DNA of 64,000 nt from Clostridium_AD sp964467165 (lineage in GTDB: Bacteria; Bacillota; Clostridia; Clostridiales; Clostridiaceae). The translations under genes were made by a program, and so were the position numbers. The stretch lies in assembly GCA_964467165.1 (NCBI GenBank), contig CAYXOL010000001.1, positions 248,001-312,000 on the forward strand, given 5' to 3'. The notes beneath the pieces are model-generated. The model was not told the origin of the DNA. It searched no databases and worked only from the letters and a program-made list of their open reading frames with translations. This document shows positions 7,902 through 17,550 of the stretch, piece after piece (the first letter of the stretch is position 1; every line of letters begins with the position of its first letter).

Positions 7902-9038
7902 TTATTCAAACAAACCTTTAACATTTTTCAGCTCTTTACGAATAGAAATCCCTTGTGGGCAATGTTTTTCACATATACCGCATTCTATGCAGTTTGAAGC
8001 CCTTTGCTGGGGCTTTATCCAGTTATACATATCAGTTTTACCAAACATGTAGTAATCATTGTAACAGCTAAAATTACTAGGTATATTTACTCCTTGCGGA
8101 CAGGGCATACAATACTCACAGGCTGTACAATTTACTTTGATCTTTTTCTTAAAAACGCCCTTAGCCTTCTCAACAATATCCAATTCCTTTTCAGTTAATG
8201 CATTTGCTTTAGCTTCACTTGCTATTTTTATATTCTCTGAAACCTGTTCTATTTCATTCATGCCACTTAAAACAACTGATACTTCAGGATGATTTAATAT
8301 CCATCTAAATGCCCATTCTGCAGGTGTTTTTTTCACTTCGGCTTGATCAAAAATATCCTTTACGTCTTCTGGAACATTAACAAGCTTACCGCCTCTAAGC
8401 GGTTCCATAATCGCAATTCCTAAACCTTTACTTGCTGCATACATTAATCCTTCTTTTCCAGCCTGATAGTTTTCATCTAAATAATTATATTGGATTTGGC
8501 AAAAGGACCAATCGTAATAGTCCACAATCTCTTTAAACAAATCAAGTTTATCGTGGAATGAAAATCCTGCATGTTTAATTCTTCCATCTTTTATCGCTTG
8601 ATTTAGAAACTCAGCTATACCAGCTTCCTTTAATGTAGTCCAAGTTGTTGCATTAATTGTATGTACTAAATAAAAATCTATTGTGGTTGTGTTAAGCCTT
8701 TGTAATTGCTCATTTAAATATTTATCCATATCTCCTCTTGTTTTTATAAGCCAACTTGGAAGTTTTGTAGCTAACTTTACTTTCTCTCTATAGCCATCTT
8801 TTAAAACTTTTCCTACTAAAGGTTCACTTGCACCTGCTTGCCCCATTCCAGTACCATGATAAGGATAAGCAGTATCTATATAGTTAAGGCCTTTATCAAT
8901 TGCACTACGTATTAATTTTATGGCCTTATCTTCATCAATTTTTGTGGGATCTCCTTCACCAAGAATAGGCAATCTCATGCAGCCAAACCCAAGAGCTGAA
9001 ACCATCTCATTTGTTTTTCCAAACTTTCTATATAACAT
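7902..9038 (-). CDS. Aldo/keto reductase with C-terminal 2[4Fe-4S] ferredoxin domain
   Basis: A 378-residue fusion. Residues 1-280 form an aldo/keto reductase barrel with the tetrad visible: Asp55, Tyr60 (or Tyr58), Lys92 (ATKLP) and His126 (YLVHT). Residues 290-378 carry two clusters of Cys: CTACEYCMPCPQG and CIECGICEKHCPQG, typical of a ferredoxin-like pair. This architecture is common in anaerobic Firmicutes and is thought to let ferredoxin-level electrons or an internal chain drive carbonyl reduction; the substrate is unknown. It is cytosolic and monocistronic, facing the convergent glycosyltransferase. Confidence 0.92.
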   Translation of the reverse strand: MLYRKFGKTNEMVSALGFGCMRLPILGEGDPTKIDEDKAIKLIRSAIDKGLNYIDTAYPYHGTGMGQAGASEPLVGKVLKDGYREKVKLATKLPSWLIKTRGDMDKYLNEQLQRLNTTTIDFYLVHTINATTWTTLKEAGIAEFLNQAIKDGRIKHAGFSFHDKLDLFKEIVDYYDWSFCQIQYNYLDENYQAGKEGLMYAASKGLGIAIMEPLRGGKLVNVPEDVKDIFDQAEVKKTPAEWAFRWILNHPEVSVVLSGMNEIEQVSENIKIASEAKANALTEKELDIVEKAKGVFKKKIKVNCTACEYCMPCPQGVNIPSNFSCYNDYYMFGKTDMYNWIKPQQRASNCIECGICEKHCPQGISIRKELKNVKGLFE

Positions 9039-9114
9039 AATAACCCCTCCAAGACATAACTCTATACTTCATTTCCTGGCATAAAGTTAATGAACTTTTT
9101 CTTATCCTATATTC

Positions 9115-9864
9115 CTATAATTTCATGATCAATTTTTGTTCTAATGAAATTAATCCTTGCGGTGTATGAGTTGATAAATAAACTGTATCATTTTCTTTAA
9201 TAAACTCTCTAACTTTCTCTAGTGTTTCCTTTGCCTTTTCCTTATTTTCAAATACTACTGAAAGCTCATTCTGCTTTAAAGCTTCATCTGTATATGTTAC
9301 ATCTCCATGAAGCATATAGTATAATCCCTCATCTTCTGCAACAATAATGGAATTTCCATTAGTATGACCGTACGCAGGTAACATAGTAATACCTTCAGCT
9401 ATTTTCTCACTTTTTTCAAAGTTTTTATATTTACCCTCTTGAAAATTAACCCTAATTATATTTTCTCCCTGCAAATTCATAGCATCTGCTTCTATTTGTG
9501 AAATATAGATTTTTGCATTTTTGAATAATCTCATTTCTCCACTATGATCCGGATGCTTATGTGTTATAACAACCTTGTCTATATCATCTAAAGTATATCC
9601 AGCATTTTGCAGCGCAGTTTTAAAATCTGCAACTTTTTCTCCCATATATAGCTTTTGGTTTGGCTCTTTTTTAAATTCTGGGGTTTCTATTGGTAACCCC
9701 GTATCTACTAAGATAACTTCTTTACCTGTATCTATTAAATAGTTTTGTAAACTAGCTGGGTACACTTTATTCATATCAATGTCTTCTTTTAACATTGATC
9801 CCCCAAATGCAAATTCCTCTCTCATTTGTCCATTTTTATAAAACTCTAAAGCAACAATTTTCAT
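9115..9864 (-). CDS. Metallo-beta-lactamase-fold hydrolase (N-acyl homoserine lactonase-like)
   Basis: A 249-residue MBL-fold protein with the two-metal site motif HKHPDH (about residues 102-107), then GHTNGN, the bridging Asp in HGDVTY and a late His in STHTP. Together these give the complete ligand set for a binuclear zinc/iron hydrolase. Overall order resembles AHL-lactonase-like and AttM-like proteins, but Clostridia are not known for AHL signalling, so lactone, thioester or other ester hydrolysis is equally possible. It has a strong ribosome binding site (AGGAGG) and no partner genes. Confidence 0.85.
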   Translation of the reverse strand: MKIVALEFYKNGQMREEFAFGGSMLKEDIDMNKVYPASLQNYLIDTGKEVILVDTGLPIETPEFKKEPNQKLYMGEKVADFKTALQNAGYTLDDIDKVVITHKHPDHSGEMRLFKNAKIYISQIEADAMNLQGENIIRVNFQEGKYKNFEKSEKIAEGITMLPAYGHTNGNSIIVAEDEGLYYMLHGDVTYTDEALKQNELSVVFENKEKAKETLEKVREFIKENDTVYLSTHTPQGLISLEQKLIMKL

Positions 9865-10318
9865 TTATAATTCCTCCTTATATACTATAATATATCTAGT
9901 GATAATAGATTTCAAACCATTTCACCGATTTATTTTAATTATATATTTTTTATTTAAAATGTAAAAATTTCAGTGGACTTACCTGATAGCAAATTAGATA
10001 AACTGGATAAGTTAGCTTCACCACATTCAATCGTATACGATTATTCCTATTTATATAATATCATGACCATTCATAAGTTGCAACACCTTTTTCTCAAATC
10101 TACTCTTTACTTTCTTGTAACATAATGGTAAAGTTTAAGTTAAACATATACAATTATACCATAGCAAAGTATTTGTATAATTTATATACAATGTAATAAA
10201 AATTTTGCAGATACAATATACTTAAAAGTATATGTTTATCAAATAAAGTTGGAGGTAAAGAAACAGATTACCACCAATTAAAAACAATAAAATATAATAT
10301 TAAATAGGGGGTAACAAT
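9865..10318. other. Divergent intergenic region
   Basis: About 450 bases between the MBL hydrolase and the lipoprotein gene. It contains a perfect 8-bp inverted repeat ATATACTT-AA-AAGTATAT (10216-10233) and the leader hairpin described separately. I could not match it to a known riboswitch class. Confidence 0.5.
10249..10277 (+). promoter_or_regulatory. Leader hairpin before the lipoprotein gene
   Basis: TTGGAGGTAA / TTACCACCAA forms a 10-position stem with one mismatch, about 40 bases before the lipoprotein start. There is no U tract, so it is not a terminator; it may protect the mRNA or bind a regulator. Confidence 0.35.
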
Positions 10319-11545
10319 ATGAAAAAAACAAAAAAAATATTAGCATTAAGCGTTGGACTTATTATGTCAGCATCATTATTTTCTGGATGCTCAACTGGTG
10401 GACTAGCACTTATGAATGCTTTTGTAAAGTCTCAAGACATAACTTCTATGCAGAGTAAAACTGATATCTCACTAAAGGTTTCTGGAACTAACATGTCGGC
10501 TCAGGAAGACGAAATGATGAGTACAATTCTTCCTATGATCAGTGGAACGAATATGTCTATTTCAACTCAAACTAATCAGAATAAAGAAAAAACTATTGTT
10601 AATGCTCAAAGTGATATATCTTTAAAATTAGGACAAATGCCTGATCCTATAAACATGAGTGTTTGGATTGGCGTTGATGCAACTGCTGATAAACCAGCAC
10701 TTAATGAGATAATTAAAATCCCTCAATTAATGGCTGCACAATTTCCAAAGGAGTTACAAGGTAAAGATTATATGGTAATGAATTTATCTGACATGACTTC
10801 AAGTGCACCAGGTATGCCTCAAATTAATTATAAAAAACTTATGACTTTTAGTAAGGATTTTCAACCTAAAACTCTTGATTTTATGTTAAAGTATGCAACG
10901 CAATTTAAACCAGGGACAGATTATATTACTCGTGTAGGTGGTCAAACCTTTTTACAAGATAATAAAATGGTATCTGCCGATATTTATGAATTAAAATTAA
11001 CTGACAAGTCCTTTAAGGATTTAATGCATTATACCTTGAATAATCTTGCACAAAACACTGATGCTATGAACTTTGTTAAGGAATATATGACATCTATTAT
11101 GTCAATCTATGATGTAACAGATGCTCAAGGTAAGAACAGTCAAGATGAAATGAACAAGGCTTTTGACAATATAACAACACAATTGCCAAAGGGAATTGCT
11201 ACTTTAAATGGTGCATTGGATTCTATTGAAAACCTGAAAATTCTTGGAGAAAATGGAATTAGAATCAGATACACTGTAAATGATGAAGGCTACATTGTAA
11301 ATGAAAAAGGAACCGCTGAATTTGTTGTTGATTTACCCAGCATAATGAAATTAGCTGGAAGCTCAGCAGATGTTAGTGGAACTAGCGGCCCAACTGGCAT
11401 ATATAATATTGGTGTATCCTTTAATACTGATATGACTAATATAAATGGTAAAGTTGATATTGTAATGCCGATAGTAAATTCAACTAATTCATTTAACTAT
11501 ACTGATATTCTTAAGACAATACCTACGGCATTACCTACTAAATAA
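10319..11545 (+). CDS. Secreted lipoprotein of unknown function
   Basis: A 408-residue protein beginning MKKTKKILALSVGLIMSASL and continuing FSGC, a lipobox with the acylated Cys near residue 23. The mature part is Ser/Thr/Asn-rich and beta-strand-rich, with Met-rich stretches and no catalytic motif I recognise. It should be anchored to the outer face of the membrane. The layout resembles lipoproteins that bind hydrophobic ligands or cell-wall components, but I cannot assign a family. It is a single gene with a good site (AGGGGG) and a strong terminator. Confidence 0.75.
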   Translation: MKKTKKILALSVGLIMSASLFSGCSTGGLALMNAFVKSQDITSMQSKTDISLKVSGTNMSAQEDEMMSTILPMISGTNMSISTQTNQNKEKTIVNAQSDISLKLGQMPDPINMSVWIGVDATADKPALNEIIKIPQLMAAQFPKELQGKDYMVMNLSDMTSSAPGMPQINYKKLMTFSKDFQPKTLDFMLKYATQFKPGTDYITRVGGQTFLQDNKMVSADIYELKLTDKSFKDLMHYTLNNLAQNTDAMNFVKEYMTSIMSIYDVTDAQGKNSQDEMNKAFDNITTQLPKGIATLNGALDSIENLKILGENGIRIRYTVNDEGYIVNEKGTAEFVVDLPSIMKLAGSSADVSGTSGPTGIYNIGVSFNTDMTNINGKVDIVMPIVNSTNSFNYTDILKTIPTALPTK

Positions 11546-11617
11546 CATCAATCTAAAAATACACAAATTGTAAAATTAAATATTTAGATAAATCAAAAAA
11601 GTACTTTGCTTTTGAAA

Positions 11618-11688
11618 AAACACTTCAATAATCCTTTTGAATACCCAATCACAGGGGTATATCTTATGGATTATTGGGGTGTTTTTTT
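11618..11688 (+). terminator. Terminator of the lipoprotein gene
   Basis: A 17-bp stem (AAACACTTCAATAATCC paired with GGATTATTGGGGTGTTT, allowing G-T pairs) surrounds an inner ATACCC/GGGGTAT hairpin and ends in a run of seven T residues. Confidence 0.85.
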
Positions 11689-12024
11689 AGCAAGTCACAA
11701 TTGCTCTATTGAGGTGAAAATCCACCCACTTGAATTTATAAACAAAACTTGTGATGGATTTCATAAAATCATTTTCATTTTAAGTAATTTATGGTATATT
11801 AGTCTTATCAATAAGTCCTCCTAAATCTGATATTTTTTGTATTTGTTGTTACTTACATTATATCATTTTAAGAGGATTTTCTTGTTTATCAATCCTTTAA
11901 AACGTTGATTTAGCAAGGATTTATGCAAATTTTACATGTGCGAAGTTTAATTAATACTAGAAGAAGACAACTTTCGTACAGGATTTTGAAAAATATATTG
12001 AAAAAAAATAATGGGAGGGTTAAA
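11689..12024. other. Leader region of the chemoreceptor gene
   Basis: About 335 bases, AT-rich. I looked for a cyclic-di-GMP (GEMM) aptamer, which often precedes clostridial chemoreceptor genes, and did not find its conserved blocks. Nothing else recognisable. Confidence 0.5.
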
Positions 12025-13740
12025 GTGAATTTTTTTGTAAATCTGCGTGTAAAGAAAAAATTAATTGTAGTATTTTCAGTAGTATGTCTCTTTATAGTTT
12101 TAATTGGAGTAGTGGGGATAGTGAATTCTGCAAAAATAAACGAGGGTTCTAAGGCTATGTATAGTAATAATCTAATAGCTATTAAAGATTTAACAGGCAT
12201 TCAAGGGAATTTAAACGACATTGGAGTTAATACGCTTAGAATGCTTTTTGAAAGAGATAGATCAAAATTATCTCTTCAAAAGAAGAATATAACCGATTTG
12301 AAAAATAAAAATGCAATATTACAAAAACAATATGAAAGTTTAAACTCAACAGCCCAAGAGCGGAAAATTTATGATGTTTTTAAAAATGACTTAGTAAAAT
12401 ACACAGAACTAGAAACTAATTTAATCAATAATGTTAACGTGAACAATTATGCAGAATTAGTTAAACTTTATAATTCAGATATGGGTCCAAAACGAACCAT
12501 AATGTTTTTAAAATTAACAGAATGTATTAATCTAAATGATAAATCAGCACAGCAGGAGAATTTTAACAATACCGCGCTATTTAATATGACTAGAAATACA
12601 ATTATACTTTATACAGTTATTGCATTTTTAATAATAATTTTAATGGCTTTCATATTAACTAAAAATATAATGTCTCCATTAAACAAGATAAAGGATTTAG
12701 CCGGAAGATTATCTTCCTATAATTTTTCAACCCCAATTACTACCTCAAGAAAAGATGAATTTGGTCAAACGGGGAATGCGTTAAATACAGCACAAGAAAA
12801 CATTAAAAAGCTAGTAAAAATAATAATAGAAAATTCACAGGATTTAAGTGCATCATCTGAAGAAATTTCAGCCACAGTTCAAGAATTATATTTAAAAGTT
12901 ATAATTATAGATGAAGCAGCAGATACTATTGCCGCTGGTATGCAAGAGTCAAGTAGTGCATCTGAGGAGATAACTGCCTCTGTTGAGGAAGTAGACTCTA
13001 CTATCAATGTGCTCTCTTCTAAAGCTATGGAAGGCAGTAATAATGCAAATCTGTTTAAAGAAAAGGCCACAGAAGTTAAAAATAATAGTCAAAATGCTAT
13101 TGATAAAACTAGACAGATACATTCAGAAAAACAAAAGAAAATGGAAAAAGCTATTGAAGATGGGAAAGTAGTAGATAGTATAAAGGTTATGGCAGATACA
13201 ATAGGAAGTATAGCGTCGCAAACCAATTTGCTTGCATTAAATGCTGCCATAGAGGCAGCGAGAGCAGGCGTACATGGTAAAGGATTCGCAGTGGTTGCAG
13301 ATGAAGTAAGAAAACTTGCAGAACAATCATCTCGAGCAGTACTAAATATTCAGGAAACTATTGTTGAAGTTCAGGGTGCATTTAAGAGTAGTATTGATAC
13401 AGGTAAAGAAATATTAGAATTTATAGATACACAGATAAATGAACAATTAAATGCTTATGGAGAAACAGGCAATCAGTATTATAATGATTCGAATTTTGTG
13501 AGTAAAATGTCTGATGAAATTGCCGCTATGGCTGAGGAAATAACAGCTACGGTTGGACAGGTAAGCCAATCTGTTCAAAATATGACTGAAACTTCACAAA
13601 AATCAAGCGAAGAATCAGTAACAATAAAAGAAAGTATAGATGAAACCTCAAAAGCCATAGAGCAAGTTGCATTAACAGCAAAAAGCCAAGCTGATCTTGC
13701 ACAAAAACTTAATGAAATGGTAAATAAATTTAAAGTTTAA
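12025..13740 (+). CDS. Methyl-accepting chemotaxis protein with four-helix-bundle sensor
   Basis: The start is the GTG at 12025 after GGGAGGG; an open frame extends 34 codons upstream but has no site and would place basic residues before the signal anchor. The 571-residue product has a membrane helix (about 14-36), an external helical ligand domain of about 155 residues (4HB type), a second helix (about 192-212), a HAMP segment and a cytoplasmic signalling coiled coil. Its hairpin tip reads IASQTNLLALNAAIEAARAG, which contacts CheA and CheW. No che genes are nearby. The ligand is unknown. Confidence 0.92.
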   Translation: MNFFVNLRVKKKLIVVFSVVCLFIVLIGVVGIVNSAKINEGSKAMYSNNLIAIKDLTGIQGNLNDIGVNTLRMLFERDRSKLSLQKKNITDLKNKNAILQKQYESLNSTAQERKIYDVFKNDLVKYTELETNLINNVNVNNYAELVKLYNSDMGPKRTIMFLKLTECINLNDKSAQQENFNNTALFNMTRNTIILYTVIAFLIIILMAFILTKNIMSPLNKIKDLAGRLSSYNFSTPITTSRKDEFGQTGNALNTAQENIKKLVKIIIENSQDLSASSEEISATVQELYLKVIIIDEAADTIAAGMQESSSASEEITASVEEVDSTINVLSSKAMEGSNNANLFKEKATEVKNNSQNAIDKTRQIHSEKQKKMEKAIEDGKVVDSIKVMADTIGSIASQTNLLALNAAIEAARAGVHGKGFAVVADEVRKLAEQSSRAVLNIQETIVEVQGAFKSSIDTGKEILEFIDTQINEQLNAYGETGNQYYNDSNFVSKMSDEIAAMAEEITATVGQVSQSVQNMTETSQKSSEESVTIKESIDETSKAIEQVALTAKSQADLAQKLNEMVNKFKV

Positions 13741-13741
13741 G

Positions 13742-13766
13742 TAGCAAGAATAATCTCTGGTTGCTA
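13742..13766. repeat. Short inverted repeat sharing 15 nt with 28492-28506
   Basis: TAGCAA and TTGCTA arms flank the MCP stop region. The right part, AATCTCTGGTTGCTA, is identical to a segment of the longer hairpin at 28462-28506. It may be a weak terminator between convergent genes. Confidence 0.4.
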
Positions 13767-13769
13767 ATA

Positions 13770-14459
13770 TCATCTTGTACTGATATCCATATTGATTCTT
13801 CCATCTTTTATCTCAATTATCCTATCGGTTTTTTCTGCTATCCTTCTATCGTGTGTAATAATTATGAAAGTTGTCTTAAATTTCTGGTTAATATCACGTA
13901 GTATAGTATAAATATTCTCCGTAGACTGCGAATCCAAGTTTCCAGTGGGCTCATCTGCGAGTATTATTTTAGGGTTATTAATTAAAGCCCTTGCAATAGC
14001 AGTTCTCTGCTGCTCTCCTCCAGACATATTTGATGCCAAATTATCCTTTACTTTGTAAATGCCAACCAAGTTCATCAATTCCTTAGCCCTCTCTATAATT
14101 TCTTTAGGGGGCTTTGGATTATTCATCATATAAGGGATAAGTACATTCTCAATTGCAGTGAATTCTGGTAACAAATAATGAAATTGAAAAACGAACCCAA
14201 TAGTCTTATTACGAAGCTGGGCTAATGCATTCTTACTCATACCATCTGTTCTTTCTTCATTTATATAAACCCCTCCACTAGTTGGTTTATCTAATGTTCC
14301 CATAATATTGAGCAATGTACTTTTACCACTTCCCGATTGACCTATAATTGAATTAAAAGAACCTTCTTCAAAACTTAAATTTATATCAAATAATACCTGG
14401 GATTTTACAACCGACCCGTAAATTTTATTTATATCCTTTAATGTAATCATGTTAACCAT
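13770..14459 (-). CDS. ABC transporter ATP-binding protein (MacB/LolD type)
   Basis: A 229-residue nucleotide-binding subunit. Walker A reads GQSGSGKST (about residues 38-46), the signature motif is MSGGEQQR, and Walker B is IILADEPTGNLD followed by the switch His in ITHD. The PTGNLDS sequence is typical of the MacB/LolD/FtsE subfamily, which drives mechanotransmission rather than classical transport. Its start overlaps the stop of the FtsX-type permease by 8 nt, so the pair forms one exporter, possibly for a lipoprotein, peptide or antibiotic. Substrate not evident. Confidence 0.92.
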   Translation of the reverse strand: MVNMITLKDINKIYGSVVKSQVLFDINLSFEEGSFNSIIGQSGSGKSTLLNIMGTLDKPTSGGVYINEERTDGMSKNALAQLRNKTIGFVFQFHYLLPEFTAIENVLIPYMMNNPKPPKEIIERAKELMNLVGIYKVKDNLASNMSGGEQQRTAIARALINNPKIILADEPTGNLDSQSTENIYTILRDINQKFKTTFIIITHDRRIAEKTDRIIEIKDGRINMDISTR

Positions 14460-15618
14460 TCCTGATCACCTCAATTGGTTCTAATTTTGAAGAACTCCTT
14501 GCTGGTATAAGTGCAGCAATGGATGCAGAAACTACAGCTATTCCTCCGGATATGGCAATAAATTTATAGTCTAAATAGAGTGGTATTATTGCTGTACCAT
14601 CAGGATTCAAAGCAAACCTAGTAAATAAAAACATAAGTGTAATTCCAAGGATTATTCCCATGATTGCCCCACCAATTCCCAGTAAAAACCCTTCATACAA
14701 GAAAATTTTGCTAGCATCTCTATCTTTTATACCCATTGCTTTGAGTATTCCAATTTGTTTGGATTTTTGAACCACCGTTATAGCAAGTACGCTTGCTATC
14801 CCTAAAGTTACAGAAATGAGCACAAAAACTTGTATCATTAAACTAGATACGCTTTGCCCATTAAGCCCACCAAGTAGTTCTTCATTTTGATCTTTCCAAT
14901 TTTCAACTTTTATGCTATTGTCTAATAAATTTTTTTCTATTTTCATTGCAATTTCATCTGCTTTAAATACGTCTTTTGAACTTAATTGCATTTCTATAGA
15001 GGTTACTTTACCTCCAAAACCAAATATATTCTGGGATGTTTTAAGACTTGTTATAATCCATGATTTATTGATATTGGATACTTTTAAATCATAAAATCCA
15101 GTTACTTTAACATCGCTGGCTTCTCCACTAGGAGTAATTAAAGATATACTTTTTCCAATTTTTAAATTTAATTTTTCCTGTAAATCCCTACCTATTAACA
15201 CTTCATATGGCTTTTCTGGAATATTACCTTCATATATTTTAGATTTTATACCATATAGTTCTTTATCTTGCCCTAAATTTAATCCCCTTATAACAGCTGG
15301 AGCAGTCTTATCTCTATATCTGATAAGTGCTGATGAATCAGCGCTAGGAGATATTTTTTCTATTCTTACATCTGTTGCTAGTATTTGGGATATCTTGTCT
15401 TCCCAATTTCTTATTGTTCCCTCATCATTATTGGACGTAATAGTTATTTGAGATGAATTCCCTATAGTTTTATCTATAAGACTCTTTTGCAAACCTTGTA
15501 TAAGTGAACCTATAAAAATTTGCACCGAAACCCCAATAGCTATACCCGAAGCTATTAGAATTGTTTGTCCCCTACTAGACTTTAAAAATCTTACAGCTAT
15601 TTTAAATGGTAAATTCAT
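14452..15618 (-). CDS. FtsX/MacB-family ABC transporter permease
   Basis: The start is the ATG at 15618 (MNLPFKIAVRFL) after GGAGGATCAAA; an ORF extension of 26 residues upstream lacks a site. The 388-residue protein has one N-terminal membrane helix (about 20-42), an extracytoplasmic MacB-like domain (about 45-240) and three C-terminal helices with the conserved loop KSKQIGILKAMGIKDRD. This is the LolC/MacB permease layout. It forms a transporter with the ATPase encoded immediately downstream. Confidence 0.9.
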   Translation of the reverse strand: MNLPFKIAVRFLKSSRGQTILIASGIAIGVSVQIFIGSLIQGLQKSLIDKTIGNSSQITITSNNDEGTIRNWEDKISQILATDVRIEKISPSADSSALIRYRDKTAPAVIRGLNLGQDKELYGIKSKIYEGNIPEKPYEVLIGRDLQEKLNLKIGKSISLITPSGEASDVKVTGFYDLKVSNINKSWIITSLKTSQNIFGFGGKVTSIEMQLSSKDVFKADEIAMKIEKNLLDNSIKVENWKDQNEELLGGLNGQSVSSLMIQVFVLISVTLGIASVLAITVVQKSKQIGILKAMGIKDRDASKIFLYEGFLLGIGGAIMGIILGITLMFLFTRFALNPDGTAIIPLYLDYKFIAISGGIAVVSASIAALIPARSSSKLEPIEVIRNG

Positions 15619-15862
15619 TTTGATCCTCCATTTTTTAACTTTGAAGATATTATTCCATTTTACAGTTATTCTACAAATTTGTTTAAATTCCTTCAAAGAT
15701 TTACAACTACCTATTAAAGTCAGATATATAGTTTTAAAAATTGATTATAATTCCATAAAATAGGGAAGAGCAAATGTCTTCCCTTAAAAAATACCGTTGT
15801 ATCAACATTTTTCTTAAACATATCTTAATTTTAAAACATTTGAATCTTCTACTTCCTGTAAA

Positions 15863-17338
15863 TTAAGTACCACAATATGTTCGATAAGGAGAAGTTGATA
15901 TACCCGGTGGTGTAGCATACTCAGTCTGCTCTGGAGAGTGAGCGTATGGATTTTTCAGCACATGTAGAAGCTCTTCCATAACGCTATAGTCCCCTTGTTT
16001 TACTGCAGCTTGTAATGCAGCTTCTACCCTATGATTACGAGGAATTATAGCTGGATTTGAGCTGCGCATCAACTGATGACACTCAGTTTTCGTTTGCTTC
16101 TGCCTTCCTAGTCTTGCCTGCCACATTTCATACCAATTATCAAATTCTGTGGCCACAAATAAAGATGTATCCAAGGCTTTATCAAAAGTTAATGAGAGAA
16201 AAGTATTTGTATAGTCCCAGTGATTCTTTTCCATAAGCCTAAGAAGTCCTGAAGTAAGTTCCGCATCTTGTATCTCCTCGTTAAATATCCCAAGTTTTGC
16301 TCTCATTCCCTGAATCCAGTTGAAGTGATACAATTCTGTGAAATTTGAAATCTCTTGCTCTGCTATTTTTATTGCCTTATCTTGATTATCATCTAGTAGC
16401 GGCAACAGGGTCTCCGCAAATCGTGCCAGATTCCATTGGGCAATATTGGGCTGATTGCCATAGGCGTAGCGACCGTAACTGTCAATAGAGCTAAATACCG
16501 TGGCTGGATCATAATCATCCATGAAAGCACAAGGACCATAATCAATGGTTTCGCCACTAATGGCCATGTTATCCGTGTTCATCACCCCGTGGATAAATCC
16601 AACCAGTTGCCATTTGGCAATTAGCGCTGCCTGACGTTTAACAACCTCCGAAAGTAAGAAGAGATATTGATTCTCCTCACCGCTTGCCGCTTGAAAATAT
16701 CTTTGCAATGTGTAATCCGCCAGGGCCTTAAGCTCTAGCGTTGTGCCCCACCTTGAAGCATATTGAAAAGTGCCTACTCTGATATGGCCGGCCGCCACCC
16801 GAGTCATAATTGCCCCAAGTTGGGGAGTTTCACGAATTATTGTTTCACCAGTAGTCACCACTGCTAGGCTACGGGTAGTGTCAATACCAAGCCCATTCAT
16901 AGCCTCACTTATGATGTACTCTCGTAACATTGGTCCAAGTGATGCCCGGCCGTCTCCACCTCGTGAGTATGGTGTTTTACCTGAGCCTTTTAGCTGAATG
17001 TCAAATCTTTCGCCTGTTGGTGTGATTTGCTCACCAATAAGCATTGCACGTCCATCCCCCAGCATAGTGAAGTTCCCAAATTGATGCCCTGCATAAGCCT
17101 GTGCAAGAGGCAATGAGCCCTCTGGAATCTTATTGCCGGCAAGCACTTCTATCCCATGCTTTCCTTGCAACGCTTCAGCATTAAGTCCAAGGGAGGTTGC
17201 CAATGAATCATTGAAAATAATCAACTTTGGTGAGGATACTGGACTCGGTTTGATTATATTGAAAAATATTTTTGGCAAACTAGCGTAACTGTTCTCCAAG
17301 TTCCATGCTGCCTCTATTATTGTTTTTTTCTCTGTCAT
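15863..17338 (-). CDS. selO: Protein adenylyltransferase SelO (YdiU/UPF0061)
   Basis: SelO is a pseudokinase-fold enzyme known to transfer AMP from ATP to protein hydroxyls in redox responses. The 491 residues are the usual length. Visible motifs are GDGRAMLIGEQ, GSGKTPYSRGGDGRASLGPM, the HGVMNTDNM segment and IDYGPCAFMDDYDP, which hold the nucleotide and metal ligands. The C-terminus ends YCGT, with Cys near the end where some homologues carry selenocysteine or a disulfide. The ATG at 17338 is preferred because GGAAGGGATATAG precedes it. GC content is visibly above that of the neighbours, which may indicate transfer. Confidence 0.92.
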   Translation of the reverse strand: MTEKKTIIEAAWNLENSYASLPKIFFNIIKPSPVSSPKLIIFNDSLATSLGLNAEALQGKHGIEVLAGNKIPEGSLPLAQAYAGHQFGNFTMLGDGRAMLIGEQITPTGERFDIQLKGSGKTPYSRGGDGRASLGPMLREYIISEAMNGLGIDTTRSLAVVTTGETIIRETPQLGAIMTRVAAGHIRVGTFQYASRWGTTLELKALADYTLQRYFQAASGEENQYLFLLSEVVKRQAALIAKWQLVGFIHGVMNTDNMAISGETIDYGPCAFMDDYDPATVFSSIDSYGRYAYGNQPNIAQWNLARFAETLLPLLDDNQDKAIKIAEQEISNFTELYHFNWIQGMRAKLGIFNEEIQDAELTSGLLRLMEKNHWDYTNTFLSLTFDKALDTSLFVATEFDNWYEMWQARLGRQKQTKTECHQLMRSSNPAIIPRNHRVEAALQAAVKQGDYSVMEELLHVLKNPYAHSPEQTEYATPPGISTSPYRTYCGT

Positions 17339-17428
17339 CCTATATCCCTTCCTTCCCATTTCTTTTTATATAATAAATTTTACTCTACATTATAATTTTC
17401 ATTTTTCAAAAATATATCCCTATTATCT

Positions 17429-17467
17429 CTATATCTTCATAAACAATTTCCATGGCATCTCTTTCAT
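17429..17467 (-). CDS. 12-codon reading frame with strong ribosome binding site (gene remnant or leader peptide)
   Basis: AAAGGAGATTTAAAATG opens a frame MKEMPWKLFMKI and stop. It lies between the inverted repeat at 17507-17522 and selO. The good site with an immediate stop suggests either the head of a gene that was lost when selO arrived, or a leader peptide. I cannot tell which. Confidence 0.3.
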   Translation of the reverse strand: MKEMPWKLFMKI

Positions 17468-17506
17468 TTTAAATCTCCTTTAATATATTAAGTTTTTGAC
17501 TAATAC

Positions 17507-17522
17507 ATTACTAATTAGTAAT
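17507..17522. promoter_or_regulatory. Second copy of the MarR palindrome
   Basis: ATTACTAATTAGTAAT, a perfect 16-bp palindrome identical to the core in the marR promoter. It sits downstream of the marR stop and upstream of the 12-codon frame and selO, so it probably controls that transcript. Confidence 0.7.
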
Positions 17523-17550
17523 AAATATTTAAATTATCAGATGTATATAT

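Noticed and set aside
10140..10318. Riboswitch in the lipoprotein leader
   Set aside because: Only a simple hairpin and a short palindrome; no match to a class I know.
11606..11824. 72-codon open frame after the lipoprotein gene
   Set aside because: It runs through a strong terminator hairpin and lacks a translation signal.
11689..12024. Cyclic-di-GMP riboswitch in front of the chemoreceptor
   Set aside because: The conserved GEMM blocks are not present, although this is a common position for the aptamer.
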